Part shown: positions 7,168 to 14,166 of the stretch, one piece after another
How the letters are laid out: each line of letters opens with the position of its first letter
How positions within the stretch are numbered: the stretch's first letter is position 1
Assembly (NCBI GenBank): GCA_036526195.1
Contig: DATCYZ010000099.1
Coordinates: 1 to 32,313, forward strand
DNA length: 32,313 bases
Source of the DNA: DATCYZ01 sp036526195
Lineage (GTDB): Bacteria; Pseudomonadota; Gammaproteobacteria; Burkholderiales; SG8-39
Direction of reading: 5' to 3'
The notes under the pieces: generated by a model
Database searches by the model: none
What the model was told of the DNA's origin: nothing
What the model saw: only the letters and a program-made list of their open reading frames with translations
Program-made: the position numbers and the translations under genes

Positions 7168-8361
7168 ATGATGCGCATCGCAATCGTCGGCGGCGGCCTC
7201 GGCGGACTCGCCGCCGCGCTCTTCCTGCGCCAGGCGGGGCTGGAGGCGACGGTCTACGAGCAGGCGGGCGAACTGCACGAGGTCGGCGCCGGCATCGTGG
7301 TGGCGCCCAACATGGTGCGCGCGCTTGGCAAGCTCGGGCTCGCCGACAGGCTGCCCGAATTCGCGGTGCGCCTCGAGGCCGCCTGGGAGTTCCGCCGCTG
7401 GCAGGACGGGCGCGTGCTCTTCGTGCAGCCGATGGGCGAAGAATGCGAGCGCCTCTACGGCGCGCACTGCTACGTCGCGCACCGCGCGGACCTCGTCGCG
7501 CTGCTGCGGCAGGCGCTCCCCGAGGCGGCGCTTCGGCTCGACCACCGCTGCGTCGAGGCGAGGCGGGATGCGCGCGAGGTGGAACTTGTCTTCCGCCACC
7601 GCGCCGACGCGACAACGACGGCGAAAGCCGACGTGGTGATCGGCGCGGACGGCATCCATTCGGCGCTCAGGCCGACGGTCGCGCCGGAGGTTGAAGCACG
7701 ATTTTCCGGGTTGTGCGCGTTTCGCTGCCTGGTCCCCGCCGCCGACGCGCCGCAGATGGCGCTTCGCCCGGTGCAAACGCTGTGGCTCGGGCCCGGCCGT
7801 CATTTCGTGCACTACCCGGTTTCGGGCGGACGCCTGGTCAATGTCGTTGCCATCGTCCCGGCCGGGGACTGGCGCACCGAATCGTGGACCGCGGAAGGCA
7901 GGATCGAGGATCTGGCGAAGGAATTCGAAGGCTGGGACGACCGGGTCCACCAGCTGATCGGCTCGGCCACCCGCACCACGCGCTGGGCCCTGTACGACCG
8001 CACGCCGCTCGAGCGCTGGACCGAGGGCCGCATCAGCCTGCTCGGTGACGCGGCGCACGCCATGCTGCCGTTCTTCGCGCAGGGTGCGGCGCAGGCGATC
8101 GAGGATGCCGCGGTGCTCGCCGCCTGCCTGCGGCACGCGGATGCGGCCTCGGCCCCGCAGGCCCTGCAACACTACGAAACGATCCGCCGGCCGCGCGCCA
8201 GCGAAGTCCAGCGCATGAGCCGCGGGCGCGAACTGCGCAACCACCTGCCCGACGGGCCCGAACAGCAGCAGCGCGACCTCGAGTTCGCCAACGGCGACCC
8301 GCTGCGCCAGAGCGCCTGGCTCTACGGCCACGACCTGGACGCCGAACTGCGCGTCCCCTGA
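7168..8361 (+). CDS. FAD-dependent monooxygenase (salicylate hydroxylase-like)
   Basis: 397 residues of the class A flavoprotein monooxygenase family (PF01494). The three FAD/NADH motifs are clear: GGGLGGLAAALFLRQAGLEATVYEQ near the N-terminus, the DG motif in VVIGADGIHSALRPTV (about residue 155), and the GD motif in GRISLLGDAAHAMLPFFAQGAAQAIEDA (about residue 295). Such enzymes hydroxylate aromatic acids such as salicylate or 6-hydroxynicotinate with NAD(P)H and O2. A second ATG at 7171 is equally possible. No Shine-Dalgarno sequence exists because the palindrome at 7145-7165 fills the space upstream. The stop TGA shares its last base with the A-run of the next palindrome. Confidence 0.9.
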   Translation: MMRIAIVGGGLGGLAAALFLRQAGLEATVYEQAGELHEVGAGIVVAPNMVRALGKLGLADRLPEFAVRLEAAWEFRRWQDGRVLFVQPMGEECERLYGAHCYVAHRADLVALLRQALPEAALRLDHRCVEARRDAREVELVFRHRADATTTAKADVVIGADGIHSALRPTVAPEVEARFSGLCAFRCLVPAADAPQMALRPVQTLWLGPGRHFVHYPVSGGRLVNVVAIVPAGDWRTESWTAEGRIEDLAKEFEGWDDRVHQLIGSATRTTRWALYDRTPLERWTEGRISLLGDAAHAMLPFFAQGAAQAIEDAAVLAACLRHADAASAPQALQHYETIRRPRASEVQRMSRGRELRNHLPDGPEQQQRDLEFANGDPLRQSAWLYGHDLDAELRVP

Positions 8362-8383
8362 AAAAGGGGTCAGACCCCTTTTT
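8361..8383. repeat. Palindromic repeat copy 2 (centre A, A5/T5)
   Basis: Perfect palindrome extended to five A/T on each side. Its first A is the last base of the monooxygenase stop codon. It lies with copy 3 between two convergent genes and could terminate transcription from both. Confidence 0.95.
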
Positions 8384-8404
8384 GCCCTTGTCCGGACGCC
8401 CCCG

Positions 8405-8426
8405 AAAAAGGGGTCAGACCCCTTTT
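8405..8426. repeat. Palindromic repeat copy 3 (centre A)
   Basis: Perfect palindrome 21 bases beyond copy 2. On the minus strand its centre reads GGGGTCTGA, and that TGA (8416-8414) is the stop codon of the DsbA-like isomerase gene, giving the C-terminus GKGV exactly as in the GNAT protein. Confidence 0.95.
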
Positions 8427-9061
8427 CCGCCGGGCACGTGCGGCGCCGGCGAGGGGGCAAAGGGCTTGCGCAGGGCACGCTCGACCATTTCCAGCCGGTC
8501 CTGCCCGTAGAACATGTCGCCGTCGACGAAGTAGGTCGGCGAGCCGAACACCGAGCGCTTGATCGCTTCCTGCGTGTTGGCCTCGTAGATCGCCTGCACG
8601 TTCTCGCTCAGGGCCGCCTCGAGAAGGGGCGCAGGATCGAGGCCGGCGCGCTTGCCGAGCGCCACCAGGGTGTCGCGGTCGGCGAGGTCGGAATCGTCGC
8701 GCCAATGGCTCTCCAGCATCAGGTGGGCGAGTCGGTCGACGTTATGGCCCTGGACGATGCCGGCGATCAGCATGCCGTTGGCGAGCGTCATGTCGTTGTC
8801 GTGGTGGGTGGGGCGGCCTGCCATCACGGGCGCGTTGCGCGCCTCGGCCCAGCGGTCGATCTCGCGGCGAAAAAAGTAGGCGTAATGCCCCTTGCTGCGC
8901 GCGCTGAATGGCGAGGACCCCGAGGCCGGGACGACCCGGGCCAGGTCGTTCGGCCGATGCCGGATGGTACGTCCGGCGGCCCTGGCGATCTCCATGAAGC
9001 GGGCAGACCCCAGGTAGGCAAACGCGGAATGCGCTGAATAGAAATACTCGATCTCGGCCAT
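8414..9061 (-). CDS. DsbA-family protein, 2-hydroxychromene-2-carboxylate isomerase-like
   Basis: 215 residues with the thioredoxin-like kappa-GST fold of HCCA isomerases (NahD). The start at 9061 has GAAGGAG upstream and begins MAEIEYFYSAHSAFAYLGSARF, the usual N-terminal strand with the active-site serine region (about residue 12). Other landmarks are the IRHRPNDLARV segment, the C-terminal VFGSPTYFVDGDMFYGQDRLEMVERAL containing the cis-proline, and the absence of a CxxC motif. NahD relatives isomerise a ring-cleavage product in naphthalene breakdown using glutathione. Divergent from yghU, another glutathione enzyme, with 127 bases between the starts. The reaction here is unproven. The stop lies in palindromic repeat copy 3. 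Confidence 0.82.
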   Translation of the reverse strand: MAEIEYFYSAHSAFAYLGSARFMEIARAAGRTIRHRPNDLARVVPASGSSPFSARSKGHYAYFFRREIDRWAEARNAPVMAGRPTHHDNDMTLANGMLIAGIVQGHNVDRLAHLMLESHWRDDSDLADRDTLVALGKRAGLDPAPLLEAALSENVQAIYEANTQEAIKRSVFGSPTYFVDGDMFYGQDRLEMVERALRKPFAPSPAPHVPGGKGV

Positions 9062-9188
9062 GCAATCTCCTTCGTGACCGCGGAGGATACCAAGGCCGGT
9101 ACCGGAGATCGGGGCGATTTCCGCTCCGCACGCGCAGGGTTTACCCTTCGCGCCTCGTTTCTCCCTTCCCGATCGGAGTCCCACGCAT

Positions 9189-10040
9189 ATGGCCGACGCG
9201 ACCGACTACACGCCCCCGAAAGTCTGGACCTGGAACAAGGAAAGCGGCGGCAAATTCGCCAGCATCAACCGCCCGGTCTCCGGCGCGACGCACGAGAAGG
9301 ATCTGCCGGTCGGCACGCACCCGTTCCAGCTGTATTCGCTGGCGACGCCGAACGGCGTGAAGGTCACGGTGATGTTCGAGGAACTGCTCGCCGCAGGGCA
9401 CGCGGGCGCGGAATACGACGCCTGGCGGATCAGGATCACCGAGGGCGACCAGTTCGGCTCGGGCTTCGTCGCCATCAACCCGAACTCGAAGATTCCCGCG
9501 CTGCTCGATCGCAGCACCACGCCGCCGACGCGCGTCTTCGAATCGGCCTCGATCCTGATGTACCTCGCCGAGAAGTTCGGCAGCGCCTTCCTGCCGGAGT
9601 CGGGCGCGAGGCGGGCCGAGTGCCTGTCGTGGCTGTTCTGGCAGATGGGATCGGCCCCCTACCTCGGCGGCGGCTTCGGCCACTTCTACGCCTACGCGCC
9701 GACCAAGATCGAATACGCCATCGACCGCTTCGCCATGGAAGTGAAGCGGCAACTCGACGTGCTCGACAAGCAGCTGGCGAAGAACGAGTACATCGCCGGT
9801 GACGCGTACACCATCGCCGACATGGCGATCTGGCCCTGGTACGGGGCGCTGGCCAAGGGCCTGCTCTACGAGGGCGGCGAGTTTCTCAGCGTGCAGGAAT
9901 ACAAGAACGTGCAGCGCTGGACCAACGCGATCGCAGCACGCCCGGCGGTGAAGCGCGGCCGCATGGTGAATCGCACCTGGGGCGATCCGGCGAGCCAGTT
10001 GCCTGAGCGGCATGCGGCGAAGGATTTCGACGAGGCCTGA
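9189..10040 (+). CDS. yghU: Glutathione S-transferase YghU (disulfide-bond reductase)
   Basis: 283 residues that match the E. coli YghU pattern along the whole length: KVWTWNKESGGKFASINRPVSGATHEKDLPVGTHPFQLYSL, then TPNGVKVTVMFEELL, INPNSKIPALLD, RVFESASILMYLAEKFG, GGGFGHFYAYAPTKIEYAIDRFAMEVKRQLDVLDKQLA, and AIAARPAVKRGRMVNRT. YghU is a cytoplasmic nu-class GST that binds two glutathiones and reduces small disulfides and peroxides. The ATG at 9189 follows CGGAG. Downstream lies a cluster of palindromic repeats before the convergent CoA-transferase gene. Confidence 0.95.
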   Translation: MADATDYTPPKVWTWNKESGGKFASINRPVSGATHEKDLPVGTHPFQLYSLATPNGVKVTVMFEELLAAGHAGAEYDAWRIRITEGDQFGSGFVAINPNSKIPALLDRSTTPPTRVFESASILMYLAEKFGSAFLPESGARRAECLSWLFWQMGSAPYLGGGFGHFYAYAPTKIEYAIDRFAMEVKRQLDVLDKQLAKNEYIAGDAYTIADMAIWPWYGALAKGLLYEGGEFLSVQEYKNVQRWTNAIAARPAVKRGRMVNRTWGDPASQLPERHAAKDFDEA

Positions 10041-10059
10041 GAGAAGGGGCTGCGGGTAG

Positions 10060-10080
10060 AAAGAGGGTCAGAATCCCTTT
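10060..10080. repeat. Palindromic repeat, decayed copy
   Basis: AAAGAGGGTCAGAATCCCTTT keeps the spacing and most of both arms of the palindrome but with a broken central symmetry (GAGGGTC against GAATCCC). It lies 17 bases upstream of copy 4 and reads as a diverged member of the same family. Confidence 0.7.
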
Positions 10081-10096
10081 CGCGCGGACGGTGCCG

Positions 10097-10121
10097 AAAA
10101 AAAAGGGGTCAGACCCCATTT
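10097..10121. repeat. Palindromic repeat copy 4 (A8 flank)
   Basis: GGGGTCAGACCCC core at 10105-10117 with eight A on the left and ATTT on the right, so one mismatch in the outer arm. It is part of the array between convergent yghU and the CoA-transferase gene. Confidence 0.92.
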
Positions 10122-10159
10122 CCAGGCAGGAAAGCGCGGATCGTCTACTGAGATCCGGG

Positions 10160-10182
10160 AAAAGGGGTCTGACCCCTTTTTT
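10160..10182. repeat. Palindromic repeat copy 5 (centre T)
   Basis: Perfect palindrome with a T6 tail. It lies 12 bases beyond the 3' end of the minus-strand CoA-transferase gene and could terminate both convergent transcripts. A small inverted repeat (CGGATC/GATCCG) occupies the spacer before it. Confidence 0.95.
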
Positions 10183-10193
10183 GTCCACCGCGC

Positions 10194-11402
10194 TCAGGGC
10201 GCGGCGACCGCCCCGCTTGCGAGCAGCGCGTCGATGCGCTCGGCGGAATAGCCCAGCGTGCCGGCGAGGACCGCGCGCGTGTCCTCGCCCGCGCGATACG
10301 GCGCCGCCCCGCGCGCCGGCACCGGCGTGCCGTCGATGAGGAACGGCGCAGAGGTCACGCGCACCGTGCCGCGCGCGGGATGCGGGATGTCGGAGAACGC
10401 CCCGCGCGCTGCCATGTGCGGGTGCGCCATCGCCTCCTCCATGGTCCGCACCGGCGCGCAGGGAATGCGCGCCTTGCCGAGCGCCTCGATGGCTTCGTCC
10501 ACCGAGGCGAAGCGATCGAGCCAGTCGCAGATCATCCGGCGCAGTTCCGGCCAATGCTCGCGCCGGCCCTCGGCTGTGGCGAAGCGCGCGTCGCCGATGC
10601 CGCTGTCCGGGCCCATGACGGCGAGCACGCGATCCCAGGTCGGTCCGCCGCCGATGAACTGCATGGCGAGCTGCCGCCCGCCGACCTCGTGAATGATCAT
10701 GCCCGGACGCGGGCCCTTGAGGGTCTCGCCGCCGTTGAGCGCGGCGGCGATGCTGATGTCCTCCGCGCCCCACAACGATTGCAGCATCGAGACATCGAGG
10801 TTGGCGCCCTCGCCGGTCTTTCGCCGCCGCAGCACCGCGGCCAGCACCAGGCCGAAGGCGTGCACGCCGGCGAGCGCATCGGCCGACTGCAGGTAGGCCA
10901 CGCGCGGCTCGGCAGCGCCCTGCCGGTCGAGGTCCATGGCACCCGAGGCGGCGTTGATCAGGTGCGCGAAGGCCGGCCGGTCGCGCAGCGGGCCGGTCTG
11001 CCCATAGCCGGAGATCGAGCAGTAGACGATGGACGGATTTACCGCCGCCACCGCGTCGTAGTCGAGCCTGTGCCGGGCCATCACGCCGGGCACGAAGTTC
11101 TCGATGAGCACCTCCGCCTTGCGTGCGAGGTCGAGCAGCACCGCACGCGCCTGCGGGTGCGCGAGGTCGATGGCCACGCTTTCCTTGCCGGCGTTGAAGC
11201 GGGTGAAGTAGGTGCTCTGGTCGCTGCGGCCCGCCTCGAGCTGCAGGGGGAAGGCGCGGGTGTCGTCGCCGAGCGTCGGACGCTCGACCTTGATCACGCG
11301 CGCGCCGAGGTCGGCCAGCAGCCGCGTGCAGTAGGGGCCGGCGAGCACGCGCGTGCAGTCGAGCACGGTGAGGCCGTCGAGCAGGTTCGGTGGGGTCGCC
11401 AT
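10194..11402 (-). CDS. CaiB/BaiF family CoA-transferase
   Basis: 402 residues, family III CoA-transferase. N-terminal LDGLTVLDCTRVLAGPYCTRLLADLGARVIKVERP is diagnostic, followed by RFNAGKESVAIDLAHP, LIENFVPGVMARHRLDYDAVAAVNPSIVYCSISGYGQTGPLRDRPAF and the active-site segment SADALAGVHAFGLVLAAV, where Asp175 matches the catalytic aspartate that carries the CoA-bound intermediate. These enzymes move CoA between organic acids such as oxalate/formate, carnitine or succinate/aromatic acids. It is single, with a ring hydroxylase and glutathione enzymes upstream, which hints at aromatic or dicarboxylic acid use. Substrate unknown. The ribosome site before 11402 is weak. Confidence 0.92.
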   Translation of the reverse strand: MATPPNLLDGLTVLDCTRVLAGPYCTRLLADLGARVIKVERPTLGDDTRAFPLQLEAGRSDQSTYFTRFNAGKESVAIDLAHPQARAVLLDLARKAEVLIENFVPGVMARHRLDYDAVAAVNPSIVYCSISGYGQTGPLRDRPAFAHLINAASGAMDLDRQGAAEPRVAYLQSADALAGVHAFGLVLAAVLRRRKTGEGANLDVSMLQSLWGAEDISIAAALNGGETLKGPRPGMIIHEVGGRQLAMQFIGGGPTWDRVLAVMGPDSGIGDARFATAEGRREHWPELRRMICDWLDRFASVDEAIEALGKARIPCAPVRTMEEAMAHPHMAARGAFSDIPHPARGTVRVTSAPFLIDGTPVPARGAAPYRAGEDTRAVLAGTLGYSAERIDALLASGAVAAP

Positions 11403-11555
11403 GGCTCTGCCAGACTACAAGAAATCCGCCGGATGCAGATTCCGGTCTGGTCAGGCGGCCCCTCGTGTAGACTGATTTCCGACCGGGATGGGCAGGATCC
11501 CCCTGCCCCTTGATCCCGGTGCTTGCGCTTTGTCGTGGAAACCGAAAGGGATCAC

Positions 11556-12536
11556 ATGCACCGCCGCCGGGTTCTCGCTGGAATCAGCCTTCTCACCCTT
11601 GCGCCCTTCGCGCGGGCGCAAAAACCCGCCATGCGCCGCGTGGCGATCGCGATCCCGCATGCGGCCGACGTTCCCAACGAGGGCGTGACGACGTTCCGCA
11701 AGCGCATGGGCGAGCTGGGCTGGGTCGAAGGACGCAACATCGAATACGTGACCGACTATGCGAACGGCGACCCCGCGCGCTACGCACCGGTGATCGCGGG
11801 CCTGCTGGCGAAGAAGCCGGACGTCCTGTACGCCTATTTCGGGGCCATGACGCTCGTTGCAATGAAGCAGACACGCGAGGTGCCGATCGTCTTCTCCATC
11901 GCATTCAATCCGGAGAAAGTCGGCCTGGTCGCGAGCCTCGCCCGCCCCGGCGGCAATGTCACCGGCACCTCGACCCGCGCGAACGAACTCGACGGCAAGC
12001 GGATCGAACTCCTGCGCGAGCTCAGGCCCGGCATCCGGCGCGTCGCGGTGCTGGTCAATCCCGCCGTGCCGGTGGTGGCCAAACGCTTCATCGACGCCTA
12101 TGGAAAGATCGCGCAGGCGCTCGGCCTGCAACTGCTCACGGCCGAGGCCCGCACCATCGAGGAGCTGGCGCCGGCCTTCGAGCGCATGCTGCGCGAGGGC
12201 GTGCAGGGCGTGCTGGGTACCGCGGACCCGACGCACCTCTTCGAAATGCGTGCCGCACTGGTCGGCAATGCCGCGCGCGCCGGCCTGCCGGCGGTGTACG
12301 TCGACGAGCGCTACGTCGAAACCGGCGGGCTCGCCTCCTACGGCACCGACAACGCCGACCAGATCGGCCGCGGCGCGCCCTACGTGGACAAGATCCTGCG
12401 CGGCGCGAAGCCGGCGGACCTGCCGGTCGAGGAACCGATGAACTACCGCATGACGCTGAACCTGAAGGCCGCCCGGGCGCTCGGGCTGAAACTCCCGCAG
12501 GCCCTCCTGCTGCGCGCGGATCAGGTCATCGAGTAG
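11556..12536 (+). CDS. ABC_sub_bind-type (PF04392) substrate-binding protein
   Basis: 326 residues, paralogue of the protein at 3870-4865. The ATG at 11556 has AAAGGGA upstream and starts a short signal sequence with MHRRRVLAGISLLTLAPFARA and a cut near RAQK. Landmarks are FRKRMGELGWVEGRNIEYVTDYANGD, VPIVFSIAFNPEKVGLVASLARPGGNVTGTS, LASYGTDNADQIGRGAPYVDKILRGAKPADLPVEEP and the terminal LLLRADQVIE. It should bind a small ligand in the periplasm, but no permease or ATPase gene is adjacent. The 3' end overlaps the convergent selenoprotein gene by 11 bases. A TAGACT hexamer lies at 11468-11473, 83 bases before the ATG. Confidence 0.92.
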   Translation: MHRRRVLAGISLLTLAPFARAQKPAMRRVAIAIPHAADVPNEGVTTFRKRMGELGWVEGRNIEYVTDYANGDPARYAPVIAGLLAKKPDVLYAYFGAMTLVAMKQTREVPIVFSIAFNPEKVGLVASLARPGGNVTGTSTRANELDGKRIELLRELRPGIRRVAVLVNPAVPVVAKRFIDAYGKIAQALGLQLLTAEARTIEELAPAFERMLREGVQGVLGTADPTHLFEMRAALVGNAARAGLPAVYVDERYVETGGLASYGTDNADQIGRGAPYVDKILRGAKPADLPVEEPMNYRMTLNLKAARALGLKLPQALLLRADQVIE

Positions 12537-13401
12537 CCGCGCGCCGCTGCGCTTCCCTCCTGCTCCGGCGTCGCTCCTCGCCGATCGCCAGCAGGCGTTC
12601 CCTGTCGGCCGGGTCGACCCGGTTGTAGCGCGTGCGCCATTCGGGATCGGGCTTCCAGGCGTGCGGCGAGGCCACGGTGGTGCGCGGACCGGTCGCGGTC
12701 TCCAGCAACCTGAGTGCCGCGGTCACGATGTCCTTCTGCATGGCCGCCTCCCAGGGGTGGCCGCAGGGATTGCCGAGCGGAAAGTCGGTGAAAAGGAAGC
12801 GCGCGATGCCGCAATGCTCGACGATGTCGCGCGCCGAGCCGACCATCACGGTGGGCATGCCGTTCGCCTCGAGATGCCGTGCGACCAGACTCACGGTCTG
12901 GTGACACACGGGTCAGAGGGCGCTCAGCAGGGCCGCGTCGGCGCCGTCCTCGCGCAAGCCAGCGAGAATCGCAGGCGCGTCCACGTCGATGGTCTTGCGC
13001 TGGCTGTATTCGGTCGGCACGCCGTGGAAGCGCGCCGTGATGCCGCCGATGAGGCCCTCGCGCGCGAGGGCGGTGACGGCGGCGATCGGCAGGTAGCTCT
13101 CGCGGTCTTCGGTGTGCGTCGATTCCCGGTCCCAGGCCAGGTTGTCGGTGCTCAGGCTGGTCGGCAGCGGATCGACCGCGCCGGACCAGGCGTGGCGCAC
13201 GCCCTGCGCGTCCAGGTTCGAGCCGTCGGCCGGGCGCGCGCTGGTCACCAGGCCGATGCGCGCCTCGCGCAGCGGCCTGGTGAGGCGCGCGAAGGGCACC
13301 TCGTCGTGCGTGGCCCAGACGTAGTCCCTGGTGTAGCCGAGCGCCCGGTAGTACGCGCGGGTCCGTTCCATGTAGCGGACCGGTTCCTCGTTGAGCGACA
13401 T
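12526..13401 (-). CDS. GrdB-family reductase, selenoprotein with in-frame UGA (Sec163)
   Basis: One 291-residue protein split by a single in-frame TGA at 12915-12913. Upstream is a 162-codon ORF from ATG 13401 (GAGGAGG ribosome site); downstream the same frame continues without a stop to 12526. Around the TGA the protein reads DGADAALLSAL-Sec-PVCHQTVSLVARHLEANG and MPTVMVGSARDIVEHCGIARFLFTDFPLGN. Relatives in the glycine/sarcosine/betaine reductase selenoprotein B family (PF07355) carry Cys-Pro-Val-Cys here, so TGA replaces the first redox cysteine, giving a UxxC pair. A SECIS-like hairpin follows directly. GrdB is the substrate-activating subunit of amino-acid reductases in anaerobes; the role of the short proteobacterial relatives is unknown. 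Last gene of the minus-strand rtcB group. Confidence 0.87.
12877..12915 (-). promoter_or_regulatory. Bacterial SECIS element following UGA 12915-12913
   Basis: Counting U of UGA as 1, the RNA pairs CCGUGUG (5-11) with CGCACGG (33-39), seven pairs including one G-U. It has a two-base bulge UC (12-13), then pairs ACCAGAC (14-20) with GUCUGGU (26-32), seven pairs, closing a five-base loop CGUGA (21-25). The apical loop starts 17 bases after the UGA, has GU at positions 22-23, and a bulged U lies on the 5' side. Those are the features SelB recognises in E. coli fdhF (bulged U17, loop G23/U24). It also encodes protein, as bacterial SECIS elements must. Confidence 0.85.
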
Positions 13402-13426
13402 GATGCGCAGTCCTCCTCGTACGGAG

Positions 13427-13448
13427 AAAAAGGGGTCAGCCCCCTTTT
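13427..13448. repeat. Palindromic repeat copy 6 (one mismatch)
   Basis: A5-GGGGTCAGC-CCCC-T4: one base of the central GAC is changed (A to C). It lies 26 bases upstream of the selenoprotein gene start, between it and the dioxygenase gene. Confidence 0.9.
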
Positions 13449-13467
13449 CTCATGGGACGCCGGAAAT

Positions 13468-13489
13468 AAAAAGGGGTCAGACCCCTTTT
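13468..13489. repeat. Palindromic repeat copy 7 (centre A)
   Basis: Perfect 21-bp palindrome with an extra A. It is the second of four copies packed into the gap between the dioxygenase and selenoprotein genes. Confidence 0.95.
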
Positions 13490-13527
13490 CCGTGACCTTG
13501 GTCCTGGTTCGACGCTTTCCTCTGAGG

Positions 13528-13550
13528 AAAAGGGGTCTGACCCCCTTTTT
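13528..13550. repeat. Palindromic repeat copy 8 (centre T, extra C)
   Basis: A4-GGGGTCTGACCCCC-T5, one extra C in the right arm. It is third in the four-copy array. Confidence 0.92.
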
Positions 13551-13576
13551 GCTTTTTTTGGGCGCCGCCCCGCGAC

Positions 13577-13597
13577 AAAGGGGTCTGACCCCTTTTT
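13577..13597. repeat. Palindromic repeat copy 9 (centre T)
   Basis: A3-GGGGTCTGACCCC-T5. On the minus strand the dioxygenase stop codon TGA (13599-13597) runs directly into its A-run, the same junction seen at the monooxygenase stop and copy 2. Confidence 0.95.
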
Positions 13598-14157
13598 CAG
13601 GCGTCCACCACGAAGTCGCAGCGCCCGCGCCCGCCCTCGCGCCTGATCTCGAGTTCGCGCTTCCAGATCCAGTCGCGTTCGTTGCCGGGGTCGCCGGGAA
13701 AGTAGACCTGCGTGGTGAGCATCTTGCGCCCCGGCGCCTGCACGCGCAGGTGGATGTGGCGCGCGCGCCCCGGGTAGAGCGCAGGCACGATGGTCTCGAG
13801 GCGATAGCGCCCGTGCGCGTCGGTGAACAGGTGGCCGCGATAGCGGTAGCCGGTGTTGTCGTACTGGCCGTTCTCGTCGCAGTGCCAGACATCGAGCATC
13901 GCCTGCGCGACGCCGGCGCAGCGCGTCGACAGCACGAAGCCTTCGAGCAGCAGCCGTTCGGCCTTCGCGCCGGGCTCGACGAAGTTGTCGCGCTTCGGCG
14001 TGTCGGCGGTGTAGTACGGGCCCTCGGTCTGGCGCGCGGTGAGCGCCGGCGGCTTGCCGCAGGCCGGCGTCAGCGGCAGCGCGGGCGCCTGCGCCAGCGC
14101 GCGCCCGGCGAAAGGCAGCGCGAGCATGCCGCCGAGGAGTTTGCGTCGATCGACCAT
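13597..14157 (-). CDS. Exported intradiol ring-cleavage dioxygenase
   Basis: 186 residues. The N-terminus carries a twin-arginine-like signal (MVDRRKLLGGMLALPFAGRALA, cut near AQA), so the enzyme is exported, unlike classical cytoplasmic catechol or protocatechuate dioxygenases. The body has the intradiol pattern LTARQTEGPYYTADTPKRDNF, MLDVWHCDENGQYDNTGYRYRGHLFTDAHGRYRLETIVPALYPGRARHIHLRV. The four Fe(III) ligands map to Tyr99, Tyr128, His134 and His136. Such enzymes cut catechol-type rings between the hydroxyls using O2; exported forms may act on lignin-derived or humic phenols. It lies 9 bases after the DUF302 gene and is probably in its operon. Its 3' end touches palindromic repeat copy 9. 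Confidence 0.9.
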   Translation of the reverse strand: MVDRRKLLGGMLALPFAGRALAQAPALPLTPACGKPPALTARQTEGPYYTADTPKRDNFVEPGAKAERLLLEGFVLSTRCAGVAQAMLDVWHCDENGQYDNTGYRYRGHLFTDAHGRYRLETIVPALYPGRARHIHLRVQAPGRKMLTTQVYFPGDPGNERDWIWKRELEIRREGGRGRCDFVVDA

Positions 14158-14166
14158 GGCGCGCCC

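Noticed and set aside
13427..13597. Four regularly sized repeats resembling a small CRISPR array
   Set aside because: The repeats are near-perfect palindromes of 21 bases, spacers vary from about 19 to 38 bases, copies occur singly elsewhere, and no cas gene is present.
8361..13600. Peptides of the KGSDPF/KRGLTPF type in many ORF translations
   Set aside because: They are translations of the palindromic repeat in various frames, not protein motifs.
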